Shown: piece after piece, positions 49,548 through 60,017 of the stretch
Layout of the letters: each line of letters opens with the position of its first letter
How positions within the stretch are numbered: the stretch's first letter is position 1
Assembly: GCA_022822625.1 (NCBI GenBank)
Contig: JAJEAV010000005.1
Coordinates: 73,965 to 137,964 of the forward strand
Source: Gammaproteobacteria bacterium
Lineage (GTDB): Bacteria > Pseudomonadota > Gammaproteobacteria > Arenicellales > Poriferihabitantaceae
Length of the DNA: 64,000 nucleotides
Reading direction: 5' to 3'
Position numbers and translations under genes: made by a program
Notes under the pieces: generated by a model
Seen by the model: only the letters and a program-made list of their open reading frames with translations
What the model was told of the DNA's origin: nothing
The model's database searches: none

Positions 49548-50555
49548 ATGAGCATTCATTCGGAATTCGTTATCAATAATTTCAAACTTCAGTGCGGAGT
49601 TGTTTTACCTCGCCTGATACTGGCCTACAAGACCTATGGTCAGTTAAATCAAAATCGGGACAATGCGGTAGTTTTGCCAACTTTCTATACAGGCAGTCAC
49701 CAACGAAATGAAGGGTATTTTGGGAAAGGCAGAGCGGTTGACCCTGCCCGGCATTTCATCATTTCCATCAATCTGATCGGGAACGGTATTTCAACATCCC
49801 CCAGTAATACGGACAGTCCATTCGGTGGAGCACATTTTCCTGTGGTGACGCTGTATGACAATGTCCGGGCGCAACATGCTTTACTGACCAGGCACTTGGG
49901 AGTCCAGGGTATTGCCCTGGTTACAGGATGGTCGATGGCTGGCTGTCAATCCTATCAGTGGGCTGCCCAGTATCCGGATTTGGTGAGAGCCATTGTTCCC
50001 TATTGTGCATCCGCGAAAACATCGGTGCATAACTGGGTGTTTCTGGAGGGCGTCAAAGCTGCGCTCAAGGCAGACGGCAGATTTGATGAGGGGAATTATC
50101 GGAGCCCCCCAGAAGAAGGTCTCAAGGCGTTTGGCAGGATTTATGCTGGATGGGCCTATTCACAGACATTTTATCGTGAGGGGTTGTATCGGGTACTTGG
50201 CTTTGATTCTGCCGAGGCATTATTGCTGGATTGGGAACAGGATCACCTGAACTGGGATGCCAATAACCTTCTAGCCAAGCTAGATACCTGGCAACGAGGC
50301 GATATCAGCGACAACAATCTCTACAACAAGAATTTGGAGAAGGCACTTGGTTCAATCCGTGCCAAGACAATTATTATCTCGTGCAGTGACGACTTGTATT
50401 TCAGGCCGGAAGACAACGAATTAGAGGTCATTCATATAAGGGGAGGGCGGCATGAGTGTTTTTCATCTCCGTGGGGGCACTGTGTTGCTTCGGGGCAGAA
50501 CGATCCGGGCTTTCATGAATTTCTGGACCAGTGCATCCGTGAAGTGATGGATTGA
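49548..50555 (+). CDS. MetX-like alpha/beta hydrolase
   Basis: 'LILAYKTYGQLNQNRDNAVVLPTFYTGSH', 'LVTGWSMAGCQSYQWAAQYPDLV' nucleophile elbow, C-term '...HIRGGRHECFSSPWGHCVASGQND'. Confidence 0.88.
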   Translation: MSIHSEFVINNFKLQCGVVLPRLILAYKTYGQLNQNRDNAVVLPTFYTGSHQRNEGYFGKGRAVDPARHFIISINLIGNGISTSPSNTDSPFGGAHFPVVTLYDNVRAQHALLTRHLGVQGIALVTGWSMAGCQSYQWAAQYPDLVRAIVPYCASAKTSVHNWVFLEGVKAALKADGRFDEGNYRSPPEEGLKAFGRIYAGWAYSQTFYREGLYRVLGFDSAEALLLDWEQDHLNWDANNLLAKLDTWQRGDISDNNLYNKNLEKALGSIRAKTIIISCSDDLYFRPEDNELEVIHIRGGRHECFSSPWGHCVASGQNDPGFHEFLDQCIREVMD

Positions 50556-50933
50556 CAAAGTCAAGCGTTGATTAAGCTTCCGAGTTCTGCTCCGAAGTGA
50601 CTGCAACCTACTTCCCCCGAACTGAAAATCTGTTTTCCAATCAAGGGTCAGGCCATATGCAATACGACCTGCTGGATGCCCTCAAGGCAGAAGCAGAGTG
50701 TCGGAGGGGTGTCTTATACGAGTCTTGCCCGAAGGGTTCTGGAGTATGGCAATACTCAGGGTTGAACAACTTTGATGGCTATATGGTATCGATATTCCTG
50801 CAAATCATACGGATTGTGAATTTATGTCCATGCTGTTTTCCAACCTGATAAAATTGTGTCAGCTTTTGAACCATGGAATGTTTTCTAGGCAAATATCATA
50901 CACGTGTAACATCAATAATTACTGTAATTCACC

Positions 50934-51277
50934 ATGACCAGTGTGAAACGTATTTATGAGAGAAGTGGCAGATACTCTGAGCCTATTACTGCACAAAATC
51001 CGGGTGTAAAGTGTCCTCCCATGAGCTATTCTGATGCACAGAAAATTCTCGATTCAGCTGAACAAGTCGGCAATACATTACAGGTAACGCACGCAGGACA
51101 AGGATTACTAAAGATGGAGAGATTTGGCACGGATATCCGGAAGCATGGGATAAAGTGGATCCTAATCTGAAAAAGCGCTGGCTCAAACAGGGTCTGATTA
51201 AGCGCAGAGATATTCGGGATTACAAAAGTCGTGAAAAAGTCCGAGACGCATTCGGAGGACGTTATGTCGGTGGATGA
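50934..51277 (+). pseudogene. Small ORF pair probably split by a frameshift (frame A 50934-51170; frame C 51062-51277)
   Basis: Frame C translates as TSRQYITGNARRTRITKDGEIWHGYPEAWDKVDPNLKKRWLKQGLIKRRDIRDYKSREKVRDAFGGRYVGG* with no ATG/TTG and one internal GTG; frame A supplies an ATG-started N-terminus. Confidence 0.5.
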
Positions 51278-52817
51278 AGATCAATTCTATATTTTTGGGG
51301 AAAGGGCCGTTTTTGCATTGGAAATTCAACACGCTCCTGGAATAATTCATGGTGCAGAGCCGGAAGACTGTAAGGGTTCTTGGGGGAAATGGCGTCTTTG
51401 GGTTGCAGATGTAAATCTATGTAAGCTCCGGTTGAAAACAGAGGGCGGACTGATAGAAATCGATGAAGTGCAATGGTTTTTGGCGCCATTGTTTCGCTGG
51501 ATAGTCGATAACTGGATGCCGCTCCTTCATGAAAAACGGTTGCCCCACGTTGATAGCAGATCACATTCAGCACGAGCAGCATATCTCTCAATGCTTGAGA
51601 GTGCAGGTGATGACATTGACCTGTTTATTCCGTGGCAGTATTGGGCACAGCGACATTCGCTCAGGGCCGCATCGGACGGTGGCATTGTACCTGACCTGTT
51701 TATTCAACGGATTGGCGATAATCTGGAATTCTCCTGGGGTGATCGAGTTCAATCTGGTGCTGACGATGCAATGTTTGTGATGGAAAATGGAGTAGCTCGG
51801 GCATCTGTGGATGCTGTGGCGGAATCACTTTTTTCTGTCGTGAACTGGTTTCTGCAAGAACATGAAAAAAACTCAACCGAATGGACTGAAAATCTCCGGT
51901 TTCAGTGGAGGCAGACAGTTTGCGAATCTACAATGGCTTACATGTTGTCCTGGTATCTTGATTCACGTCCTGATCCGGGACCATTGACGAAAAAATTCCA
52001 GGCTGCCACCGAGAAACTAAAGGGGCCGCTGGAATTAATGCATTCAGATCAATCAACGAATACACCATCGAATACACCATGGTTGGGTAGTTTGTCGCCG
52101 GAGATAGCGATGTTCGGAGATTTATCCCCTGATATCTCACCTGAAGCTGCTGTAACCTTACTGGCTGAATATTTTAATGCACAAGTTGATGATGTTAGTG
52201 AAAGCCTCTTGTCGGGTCTTGTATCTGATCGACCCGCCTGGACAACAGCGTCGCCTTGGGCCAATGGTTATTCATTAGCGTTGGATGTTTTGGATCAGGC
52301 TGATCCTGCACCAGGTGCATCAAACACGCGGATCGAAAGCATGCTTGAAAATCTGGGCATTCAGGTACGCGACGTTAATCTTGGAGAACAAGGTCCTCGC
52401 GGGGTTGCTCTTGCCGGAAGTAATTTGCGACCGACAATTCTAGTTAATTCGGATAATGTCCGAAATTCGCCACGTGGCAAACGCTTTACGTTAGCGCATG
52501 AGTTGTGTCACATCCTCTTTGACCGTAGTCGTGCTCAGCCATTAGCTCATAGCAGTACACCCTGGGCATCACCATCAATCGAACAGCGTGCCAACGCTTT
52601 TGCTGCGATGCTGTTGATGCCCCCGTGGCGTGCTGAATTACGAGCTGGAAAGAACCGCAAAGGCTTGAAGGAGGCGGTGGGTCGATTAGCAGATAAGTTG
52701 AAGGTTAGTCGTATCGCACTGAGACAACACCTAGCCAATATCCATGAAATCAGTGAAAATGAACTGGAATTTTTATTGGGCACCCAGCCCCAGGGTTTCT
52801 GTGAAGAAGTACGGTAG
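51264..52817 (+). CDS. ImmA/IrrE-type metallopeptidase with long uncharacterised N-terminal domain
   Basis: HExxH 'GKRFTLAHELCHILFDRSRAQPL' and 'IEQRANAFAAMLLMP'; ATG 51264 preceded by GGAGGA at 51254-51259. Confidence 0.87.
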   Translation: MSVDEDQFYIFGERAVFALEIQHAPGIIHGAEPEDCKGSWGKWRLWVADVNLCKLRLKTEGGLIEIDEVQWFLAPLFRWIVDNWMPLLHEKRLPHVDSRSHSARAAYLSMLESAGDDIDLFIPWQYWAQRHSLRAASDGGIVPDLFIQRIGDNLEFSWGDRVQSGADDAMFVMENGVARASVDAVAESLFSVVNWFLQEHEKNSTEWTENLRFQWRQTVCESTMAYMLSWYLDSRPDPGPLTKKFQAATEKLKGPLELMHSDQSTNTPSNTPWLGSLSPEIAMFGDLSPDISPEAAVTLLAEYFNAQVDDVSESLLSGLVSDRPAWTTASPWANGYSLALDVLDQADPAPGASNTRIESMLENLGIQVRDVNLGEQGPRGVALAGSNLRPTILVNSDNVRNSPRGKRFTLAHELCHILFDRSRAQPLAHSSTPWASPSIEQRANAFAAMLLMPPWRAELRAGKNRKGLKEAVGRLADKLKVSRIALRQHLANIHEISENELEFLLGTQPQGFCEEVR

Positions 52818-53143
52818 GTTGATTTACCTACACCTGATTTAATTCAAGCTTGAGTTCCACCCTGAAGTACAGCACCCCTTCTATTCCCGGATGAAGGCGT
52901 AGCCTGTACATACGGGATGAAATCTCTGTTCGATAGTAAAGTGTAAAGTTTGAACACAAGGGACTTGTCTCAAGATGAGTGCGAGATATCTTCATCGGTA
53001 TATGAATAAGATCACAGAGCGGAAAAACGTGTGCCCTGTCGACACGATCGCCCAGATGTGCAGAATGGCGTCAAGATACAGGGGTGCTTTCTGTCTTACC
53101 GGATGCCCAAGAAGGGCAATGGCTTATTAACTGGGGTTGCTTA

Positions 53144-55915
53144 ATGCGTCTATCCTGGAACGAAATCCGAGCACGTGCCGCCGCTTTTGCCGAGGATTGG
53201 CGCGACGCATCCTATGAGAAGGGAGAGACGCAGAGTTTTTATAATGATTTCTTCGAGGTCTTCGGCGTCCAGCGCCAGTCCGTGGCCCGCTACGAGCGGC
53301 ATGTTGCGAAGCTGGACAACCGATCGGGGTTCATCGATCTGTTCTGGCCTCGCGTTCTCATCGTCGAGCAGAAGAGCGCCGGACGGGATCTGAACAAAGC
53401 CTACGAGCAGGCCGGTGAATATTTCGATGCCCTGCCCGAGCGCGAACGTCCGCGCTATATTTTGGTCAGCGACTTCCAAAATTTTGAACTCCATGACTTG
53501 GCCGAGAGGGAATCCATATCCTTTCCGCTTTCGGACCTGCCCGAGCATGTCCAGGCGTTCGGTTTCATTCTTGGCTTGGAACGTCGAGTATTCCGCGATC
53601 AAGATCCGGCGAATATTGAGGCTGCGGAACTGGTCGGACGCCTGCACGACGCCCTCGCGGAGGCAGGCTACCGGGGCCATGACCTCGAGCGGTTCCTTGT
53701 CCGGACCGTGTTCTGCCTGTTTGCGGACGACACCGGGGTATTCGAGCCGAGAGACATTTTCCTGGACTGGCTCGAGACCCGCACGGGTGAGGACGGCGCA
53801 TCCCTGGGGGCGCAACTGATGGAACTGTTCCAGGTGCTGAATACCCCGGAGGCGGAGCGATTGGCAACGCTTGACGAGGATTTGGCACGGTTTCCCTACA
53901 TCAACGGTGATCTTTTTGAAGAACCCTTGCGTATACCGGCCTTTGACGCGGGAATGCGCGGGAAGCTGTTGGACGCCTGCCGTTTCGACTGGTCGAGCAT
54001 TTCGCCCGCGATTTTCGGCGCGCTGTTCCAGTCGGTGATGGATCCGGCCGAACGCCGCACCCAGGGAGCCCACTACACCACCGAAAAGAACATCCTCAAG
54101 GTGATCGAACCCCTGTTCATGGACGATCTGCGTACCGAGTTCGAACGGATAAGGTCACGTCGTGGCCGAGGCCGCCTTGCAGCGCTCCAGCAGTTCCAGG
54201 CGAGGCTTGGCGGCTTGACCTTCTTCGACCCGGCCTGCGGGTGCGGCAACTTCCTGATCATTGCGTATCGGGAATTGCGCATGTTGGAAATAGAGGTGCT
54301 GAAAGAGATATATTTCGAAAATTTTGATCTAATTCCGAGTAAATTATCGGTAATTGATGTGGACCAGTTCTACGGTATTGAAATTGGGGAGTTTCCGGCC
54401 AGGATCGGAGAAACTGCACTGTGGATGATGGACCACATCATGAACAACCGGCTGAGCCGGGAGTTCGGCCAGATCTACGTGCGGATTCCGCTTGAGAAGT
54501 CGCCGAACATCATCCATGAGGATGCATTGGAATCTGACTGGGAAAGCTTGCTGTCCTCGAAGGACTGCTCCTATGTGTTCGGCAATCCCCCCTTCATTGG
54601 TGCAAAACTCCAGTCGGAAGAACAGCGGGAACAGGTGCGTCGCATTGCAGATCTCGGTAATAGTGGTGGAACTCTGGATTATGTTGCTGCATGGTTCATC
54701 AAGGCAGGATACTATGTTGCAAACAGCAATGCCAGAATCGGTTTTGTTGCGACCAATTCGATCACGCAAGGTGAACAGGTTGCTCAACTATGGCCAGTTT
54801 TATTCAGGAGGCAGGGTCTTGAGATCGCATTTGCACACCGAACCTTCACTTGGGAGTCGGATGCACGGGGCAAGGCACATGTGCATGTTGTAATTCTTGG
54901 GCTTGACCGAAAGGAAAGTGTGCGGCCTGAAAAGCGCCTTTTCAGCTATCCCGATATCAACAGTGAGCCTGAAGAAAGCGTTCACAAAACTTTGTCACCT
55001 TACCTGTTTGATGCCGGTGGTCTCTCGAATTCTCGTCTTGTGGTCAAGGAGGAAAGTTTTCCCATCAATGGTATGGAGAGATTAATCATTGGATCCAAGC
55101 CAATTGATGGCGGTCATTATATTTTTGATGAGCAGAAACGTGCTGCATTTCTTGAGGTAGAGCCTGAAGCCGAACTGCTTCTCCGTCCATTTATTGGGAC
55201 ACGTGAATATCTGCAGAGCCAGAAGCGATGGATATTGTCCATGCATAACATTTCCCCCGATATACTGGCAAAGTTGCCTCAAGTGCGGGAAAGGATACGT
55301 GCCGTGCGCGATTACAGAAAGGCCAGCAAGAGTGCGCCAACACGCAGGCTCGCAGAGACACCAACACTCTATCACGTTAATGTCATTCCCACTGCCCCTT
55401 TTCTAGTTATTCCAGAAGTAAATTCGTACCGACGGAAATACGTGCCAGTAGGTTGGTTGCAACCACCGACCATTCCAAGCAATCTCGTGTCTGTTCTTCA
55501 AGATGCAACGTTGGTTGACTTCGCGTTGCTTACATCAGCAATGCACATGGCATGGTTGCACCATATAGGCGGGAGACTGGGGAACAGCTATCGCTACTCT
55601 ATTGGCCTTGTCTACAATACTTTTCCTCTGCCTCCTGAAAGTGCGAACCTGTCCAAATTGGAATCGCTTGCCCAGGCGATTCTTGATGCACGAGCTTCTC
55701 ATCCGAATGCGACACTAGCCGATCTGTACGATCCTGACCTGATGCCTTCGAATCTCCGGCAAGCCCACTCAACACTGGACCGCGCCGTTGATCGCCTGTA
55801 TAAGCGTTCAGGGTTCAGTTCAGAGCAAGAGAGAGTGGGGCACCTGTTTAGCTTGTATGAAAAGATGCTCTTGCCCTTGGTGTCGAATAGAGAAAAGAGG
55901 AGGCGTAGGCGATGA
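53144..55915 (+). CDS. MmeI-like (Type IIL) single-chain restriction-modification enzyme
   Basis: N-term nuclease pattern 'D-LFWPRVLIV-EQK' (D-X9-E-X-K); 'GAHYTTEKNILKVIEPLF'; motif I 'FFDPACGCGNFLI'; motif IV 'FGNPPFIGAK'; C-terminal TRD-like region. Confidence 0.9.
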   Translation: MRLSWNEIRARAAAFAEDWRDASYEKGETQSFYNDFFEVFGVQRQSVARYERHVAKLDNRSGFIDLFWPRVLIVEQKSAGRDLNKAYEQAGEYFDALPERERPRYILVSDFQNFELHDLAERESISFPLSDLPEHVQAFGFILGLERRVFRDQDPANIEAAELVGRLHDALAEAGYRGHDLERFLVRTVFCLFADDTGVFEPRDIFLDWLETRTGEDGASLGAQLMELFQVLNTPEAERLATLDEDLARFPYINGDLFEEPLRIPAFDAGMRGKLLDACRFDWSSISPAIFGALFQSVMDPAERRTQGAHYTTEKNILKVIEPLFMDDLRTEFERIRSRRGRGRLAALQQFQARLGGLTFFDPACGCGNFLIIAYRELRMLEIEVLKEIYFENFDLIPSKLSVIDVDQFYGIEIGEFPARIGETALWMMDHIMNNRLSREFGQIYVRIPLEKSPNIIHEDALESDWESLLSSKDCSYVFGNPPFIGAKLQSEEQREQVRRIADLGNSGGTLDYVAAWFIKAGYYVANSNARIGFVATNSITQGEQVAQLWPVLFRRQGLEIAFAHRTFTWESDARGKAHVHVVILGLDRKESVRPEKRLFSYPDINSEPEESVHKTLSPYLFDAGGLSNSRLVVKEESFPINGMERLIIGSKPIDGGHYIFDEQKRAAFLEVEPEAELLLRPFIGTREYLQSQKRWILSMHNISPDILAKLPQVRERIRAVRDYRKASKSAPTRRLAETPTLYHVNVIPTAPFLVIPEVNSYRRKYVPVGWLQPPTIPSNLVSVLQDATLVDFALLTSAMHMAWLHHIGGRLGNSYRYSIGLVYNTFPLPPESANLSKLESLAQAILDARASHPNATLADLYDPDLMPSNLRQAHSTLDRAVDRLYKRSGFSSEQERVGHLFSLYEKMLLPLVSNREKRRRRR

Positions 55916-56265
55916 AAGTACTGGACTAGTTGCCCATGGCCAATATATTTTTCGACTCGCCGGAGAACATCATGCGTGTCTTGCTGGAGATGTCGCAGAA
56001 AAGTGCAAATCGTCGCTCACATATATAATTCCTAACTTCAGTTGTAGATCCTGTTGATAGGATATCAGGCAAGTGTCTTTATAGATAAAGCCAAGATTGA
56101 ATTGGTGATATTAATGAAATGAATAGTGGAACCGAAACTGGAAGGGTCGTTGGAGAAGTGCCTTCTTATGGGGATTTTTTCAATTCTTTTCCGAAAAACA
56201 ATACCCGAGTTACATGCCAAAATTTGCCCAGGATTTTTCGTGACACGGATACCAAAGCATAAGTT

Positions 56266-58431
56266 ATGAGCAACGATAAGAACAATAACCCGGAGAAAGG
56301 AATAAACGAGTGGGAAAATCTTGCCGCTACCGAAATCAAGGCCGGGGATACCAGCCAGATTGAATGGCTGACGCCTGAAGGAATCTTGGTCAAGCCCGTG
56401 TATTCTGCCCAGGACCTGGATCAGATAGATCACTTGCACAGCATGCCGGGGTTCCCGCCTTTTACACGTGGCCCCAAGGCAACCATGTATACAGGAAGGC
56501 CATGGACAATCCGTCAATACGCCGGATTTTCTACGGCCGAAGAGTCCAATGCCTTTTTTCGAAACAATCTTGCTGCCGGGCAGACCGGTTTGTCGGTAGC
56601 GTTTGACCTGGCAACTCACCGTGGCTATGACTCCGATCATTCCAGAGTGACCGGTGATGTTGGGAAAGCCGGTGTCGCGATTGATTCGGTTGAAGACATG
56701 AAGATCCTGTTCAATGAAATTCCACTCGACAGGATGTCCGTATCAATGACCATGAACGGCGCGGCATTGCCCGTGATGGCCATGTATATCGTAGCAGCCG
56801 AAGAGCAGGGAGTTGAACGCAAGTTGCTGTCCGGTACTCTTCAGAACGATATTCTCAAGGAGTTCATGGTTCGAAACACCTATATCTATCCGCCACGCCC
56901 ATCCATGAGAATCGTCTCGGACATCATTGCCTATACCGCGAAAAACATGCCCAAATTCAATCCGGTTTCGATTTCCGGATACCATATGCAGGAAGCAGGC
57001 GCAACGGCAGTCCAGGAATTGGCCTATACGCTTGCTGACGGTATCGAGTATGTGCGTGCTGCTATTGATGGCGGTTTGGATATTGACCAATTTGCCCCGA
57101 GACTGTCTTTCTTTTTTGCGATTGGCATGAATTTCTTCATGGAAGTTGCCAAGTTGCGGGCAGCCCGCAATCTGTGGGCCAAGCGCATGCAGCAACACTT
57201 CTCGCCAAAAAACCAGAAATCCCTGATCTTGAGGACGCATTGCCAGACATCCGGTGTCAGTTTGACCAGCAAGGATCCACATAACAATATTGTACGTACC
57301 ACTATCGAAGCCATGGCCGCAGTCCTCGGAGGTACCCAGTCATTGCATACCAATTCGTTTGACGAGGCTCTGGCACTACCGACCGAACATTCGGCACGCA
57401 TCGCACGCAACACTCAGCTCATTTTGAGACATGAAACCGGAATGGCCAATGTGGTCGACCCTTTGGCGGGATCTTATTATATTGAGAGTCTGACCCATTC
57501 ATTGATTCATGAGGCAGAGAAGTTGATTGACGAGGTGGAGGAGGCTGGCGGCATGACGGCTGCAGTTGAAGCGGGGTTGCCAAAACTCAGAATTGAAGAG
57601 GCGTCGGTCATACGGCAAGCCAGAATTGACAAGGGTGAAGAAGTGATCGTCGGAGTCAATCAATATCAACTGGAACAGGAACAGGAAGTTGATATTCGAG
57701 TGATTGACAACCATGCAGTGCGCAAATCCCAGATCAAACGTCTGCAGGAAATCAAGGCATCCCGGGATGAAGAGGCTGTTCACGAAGCTCTTGATGGTTT
57801 GCGGAAATCTGCGCAGACTAATCAAGGTAATTTGCTGGAAAAAGCAGTAGATGCAGCACGTGTGAGAGCAACCCTGGGAGAGATATCAAGCACACTTGAA
57901 TTTGTTTATGGACGATACAATGCCAGTCCAAAATCGCTGGGAGGGGTCTATGCACGTGCTCTTGAAGACCATGAGTCATTTCATGTATTGCGTTCTAGGG
58001 TTGCAGAATTCGCTGATCGGGAAGGACGTCAACCCCGTATGCTGGTGGTGAAGTTGGGGCAGGATGGTCATGACCGAGGAGCAAGAACGATAGCAACGGC
58101 ATTTGCCGACATTGGCTTTGATGTGGATATCGGTCCTTTGTTCCAGACACCTGATGAAGCAGTCCGTCAGGCTATCGAAAATGATGTGCATGTGATCGGT
58201 ATATCTTCCCAGGCTGCAGGACACAGCACACTGGTACCCGCCGTGATGGAAGAACTCAGGTTGCAGGATAGTCAGGATATTCAGGTAATCTGCGGGGGAG
58301 TGATTCCCGAGAGTGACTATGACTCCCTGTATGCTTCCGGTGTTGGTGCCATCTTTGGTCCGGGGACGAATATCCCGGAAGCAGCTGAAAGGGTGTTAGA
58401 CTTGCTCGTTGGCAAGGACCCAAATGAGTGA
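56266..58431 (+). CDS. Methylmalonyl-CoA mutase (single chain with B12 domain)
   Basis: '[42 protein letters not shown]', '[45 protein letters not shown]', B12 motif '[10 protein letters not shown]'. Confidence 0.97.
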   Translation: MSNDKNNNPEKGINEWENLAATEIKAGDTSQIEWLTPEGILVKPVYSAQDLDQIDHLHSMPGFPPFTRGPKATMYTGRPWTIRQYAGFSTAEESNAFFRNNLAAGQTGLSVAFDLATHRGYDSDHSRVTGDVGKAGVAIDSVEDMKILFNEIPLDRMSVSMTMNGAALPVMAMYIVAAEEQGVERKLLSGTLQNDILKEFMVRNTYIYPPRPSMRIVSDIIAYTAKNMPKFNPVSISGYHMQEAGATAVQELAYTLADGIEYVRAAIDGGLDIDQFAPRLSFFFAIGMNFFMEVAKLRAARNLWAKRMQQHFSPKNQKSLILRTHCQTSGVSLTSKDPHNNIVRTTIEAMAAVLGGTQSLHTNSFDEALALPTEHSARIARNTQLILRHETGMANVVDPLAGSYYIESLTHSLIHEAEKLIDEVEEAGGMTAAVEAGLPKLRIEEASVIRQARIDKGEEVIVGVNQYQLEQEQEVDIRVIDNHAVRKSQIKRLQEIKASRDEEAVHEALDGLRKSAQTNQGNLLEKAVDAARVRATLGEISSTLEFVYGRYNASPKSLGGVYARALEDHESFHVLRSRVAEFADREGRQPRMLVVKLGQDGHDRGARTIATAFADIGFDVDIGPLFQTPDEAVRQAIENDVHVIGISSQAAGHSTLVPAVMEELRLQDSQDIQVICGGVIPESDYDSLYASGVGAIFGPGTNIPEAAERVLDLLVGKDPNE

Positions 58432-58466
58432 AATTAGGCCCTATCTATCTGGCCTGGCACAGGATT

Positions 58467-59999
58467 ATGCAAGACATTATTGACGAACTCGAACGTAAAC
58501 GAACTCTGGCAAAACTTGGCGGCGGACAAGATCGCATTGATGCTCAGCACAAGAAGGGGAAATTGACGGCTCGTGAGCGTATTGAGGTATTGCTTGATGA
58601 GGGCAGTTTCGAGGAATGGGACATCTTCGTGGAGCATCGCTGCACAGACTTCGGAATGGATAACAAGAATATTCCCGGTGATGGTGTAATTACCGGTTAT
58701 GGCACCATCAATAATCGAATCGTTTTCATATACAGCCAGGATTTCACCGTATTTGGGGGTTCTCTATCGGAGTCTCACGCCGAAAAAATCTGCAAGATCA
58801 TGGATAAGGCCATGAGCGTTGGTGCGCCCATTATCGGCATCAATGATTCGGGCGGTGCCCGCATCCAGGAGGGCGTAGCATCACTTGGCGGATATGCAGA
58901 GGTATTTCAACGAAACGTCATGGCTTCTGGTGTGATACCGCAATTATCCCTGATTATGGGTCCGTGTGCAGGTGGTGCCGTATATTCTCCGGCGATTACG
59001 GATTTCATCCTCATGGTTGAGGATACTTCCTACATGTTTGTGACCGGCCCGGATGTGGTCAAGACGGTTACCCACGAGGAGGTATCTGCCGAGAAACTCG
59101 GGGGTGCAATCACCCATACCACACGCTCCGGGGTTGCTGACCTTTCGTTTGACAATGATGTTCATACCTTGATGATGACACGCCGACTGTTCAATTTTTT
59201 GCCACTGAACAATCGGTCTTTGCCACCGACAAGAGAAACATCGGATATTCCTGAACGTATCGAGATGTCTCTGGATACACTGGTCCCAGACAATCCAAAT
59301 CATCCCTATGACATCAAGGAATTGATCTACAAGGTGGTGGATGAAGAAGACTTTCTTGAGATCCAGCCGGACTATGCCAAAAACATTGTTATTGGATTTG
59401 CCAGGATTGAAGGGGTAACGGTTGGCATTGTTGCCAATCAACCCATGGTATTGGCTGGCTGTCTGGACATCAATGCTTCCATCAAGGGTGCTCGTTTTGT
59501 TCGGTTTTGTGATGCATTCAATATTCCGATCATAACCTTTGTCGATGTCCCCGGATTTATGCCAGGGACGAGCCAGGAGTACGGTGGCATCATTCTGCAT
59601 GGAGCAAAACTGCTTTTTGCCTATGCAGAATGTACGGTTCCCAAAATAACCGTGATTACACGCAAGGCCTATGGTGGAGCCTATGATGTCATGTCATCCA
59701 AGCACTTGAGAGGCGATGTCAATCTGGCATGGCCAAGTGCCGAGATCGCGGTCATGGGGCCCAAGGGGGCAGTCGAAATTATTTTTCGGGAAGAATCCGG
59801 AGATGTCGAGAAAATTGCCTTGAGAGAGGCTGAATACCGTGAAAAGTTTGCCAATCCATTTGTTGCTGGTCGTCGTGGCTTCATTGATGATGTGATTTTG
59901 CCTCATGCCACGAGAAAGCGTATCTGCCGTTCCTTGGCCATGCTCAAAGACAAGTCGATCAAGAATCCGTGGAAGAAGCACGCAAATATTCCGCTTTAG
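58467..59999 (+). CDS. pccB: Propionyl-CoA carboxylase beta subunit
   Basis: '[35 protein letters not shown]', '[22 protein letters not shown]', '[27 protein letters not shown]'. Start at 58467 likely. Confidence 0.95.
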   Translation: MQDIIDELERKRTLAKLGGGQDRIDAQHKKGKLTARERIEVLLDEGSFEEWDIFVEHRCTDFGMDNKNIPGDGVITGYGTINNRIVFIYSQDFTVFGGSLSESHAEKICKIMDKAMSVGAPIIGINDSGGARIQEGVASLGGYAEVFQRNVMASGVIPQLSLIMGPCAGGAVYSPAITDFILMVEDTSYMFVTGPDVVKTVTHEEVSAEKLGGAITHTTRSGVADLSFDNDVHTLMMTRRLFNFLPLNNRSLPPTRETSDIPERIEMSLDTLVPDNPNHPYDIKELIYKVVDEEDFLEIQPDYAKNIVIGFARIEGVTVGIVANQPMVLAGCLDINASIKGARFVRFCDAFNIPIITFVDVPGFMPGTSQEYGGIILHGAKLLFAYAECTVPKITVITRKAYGGAYDVMSSKHLRGDVNLAWPSAEIAVMGPKGAVEIIFREESGDVEKIALREAEYREKFANPFVAGRRGFIDDVILPHATRKRICRSLAMLKDKSIKNPWKKHANIPL

Positions 60000-60017
60000 C
60001 AGGTTGAGACAAGCAAG

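Noticed and set aside
50597-50848. 83-aa plus-strand ORF
   Set aside because: No motif, no neighbour coupling; may be a remnant but unsupported.
53150-54073. 307-aa minus-strand ORF opposite the MmeI-like gene
   Set aside because: Antisense shadow of the GC-rich 5' half; no family features.
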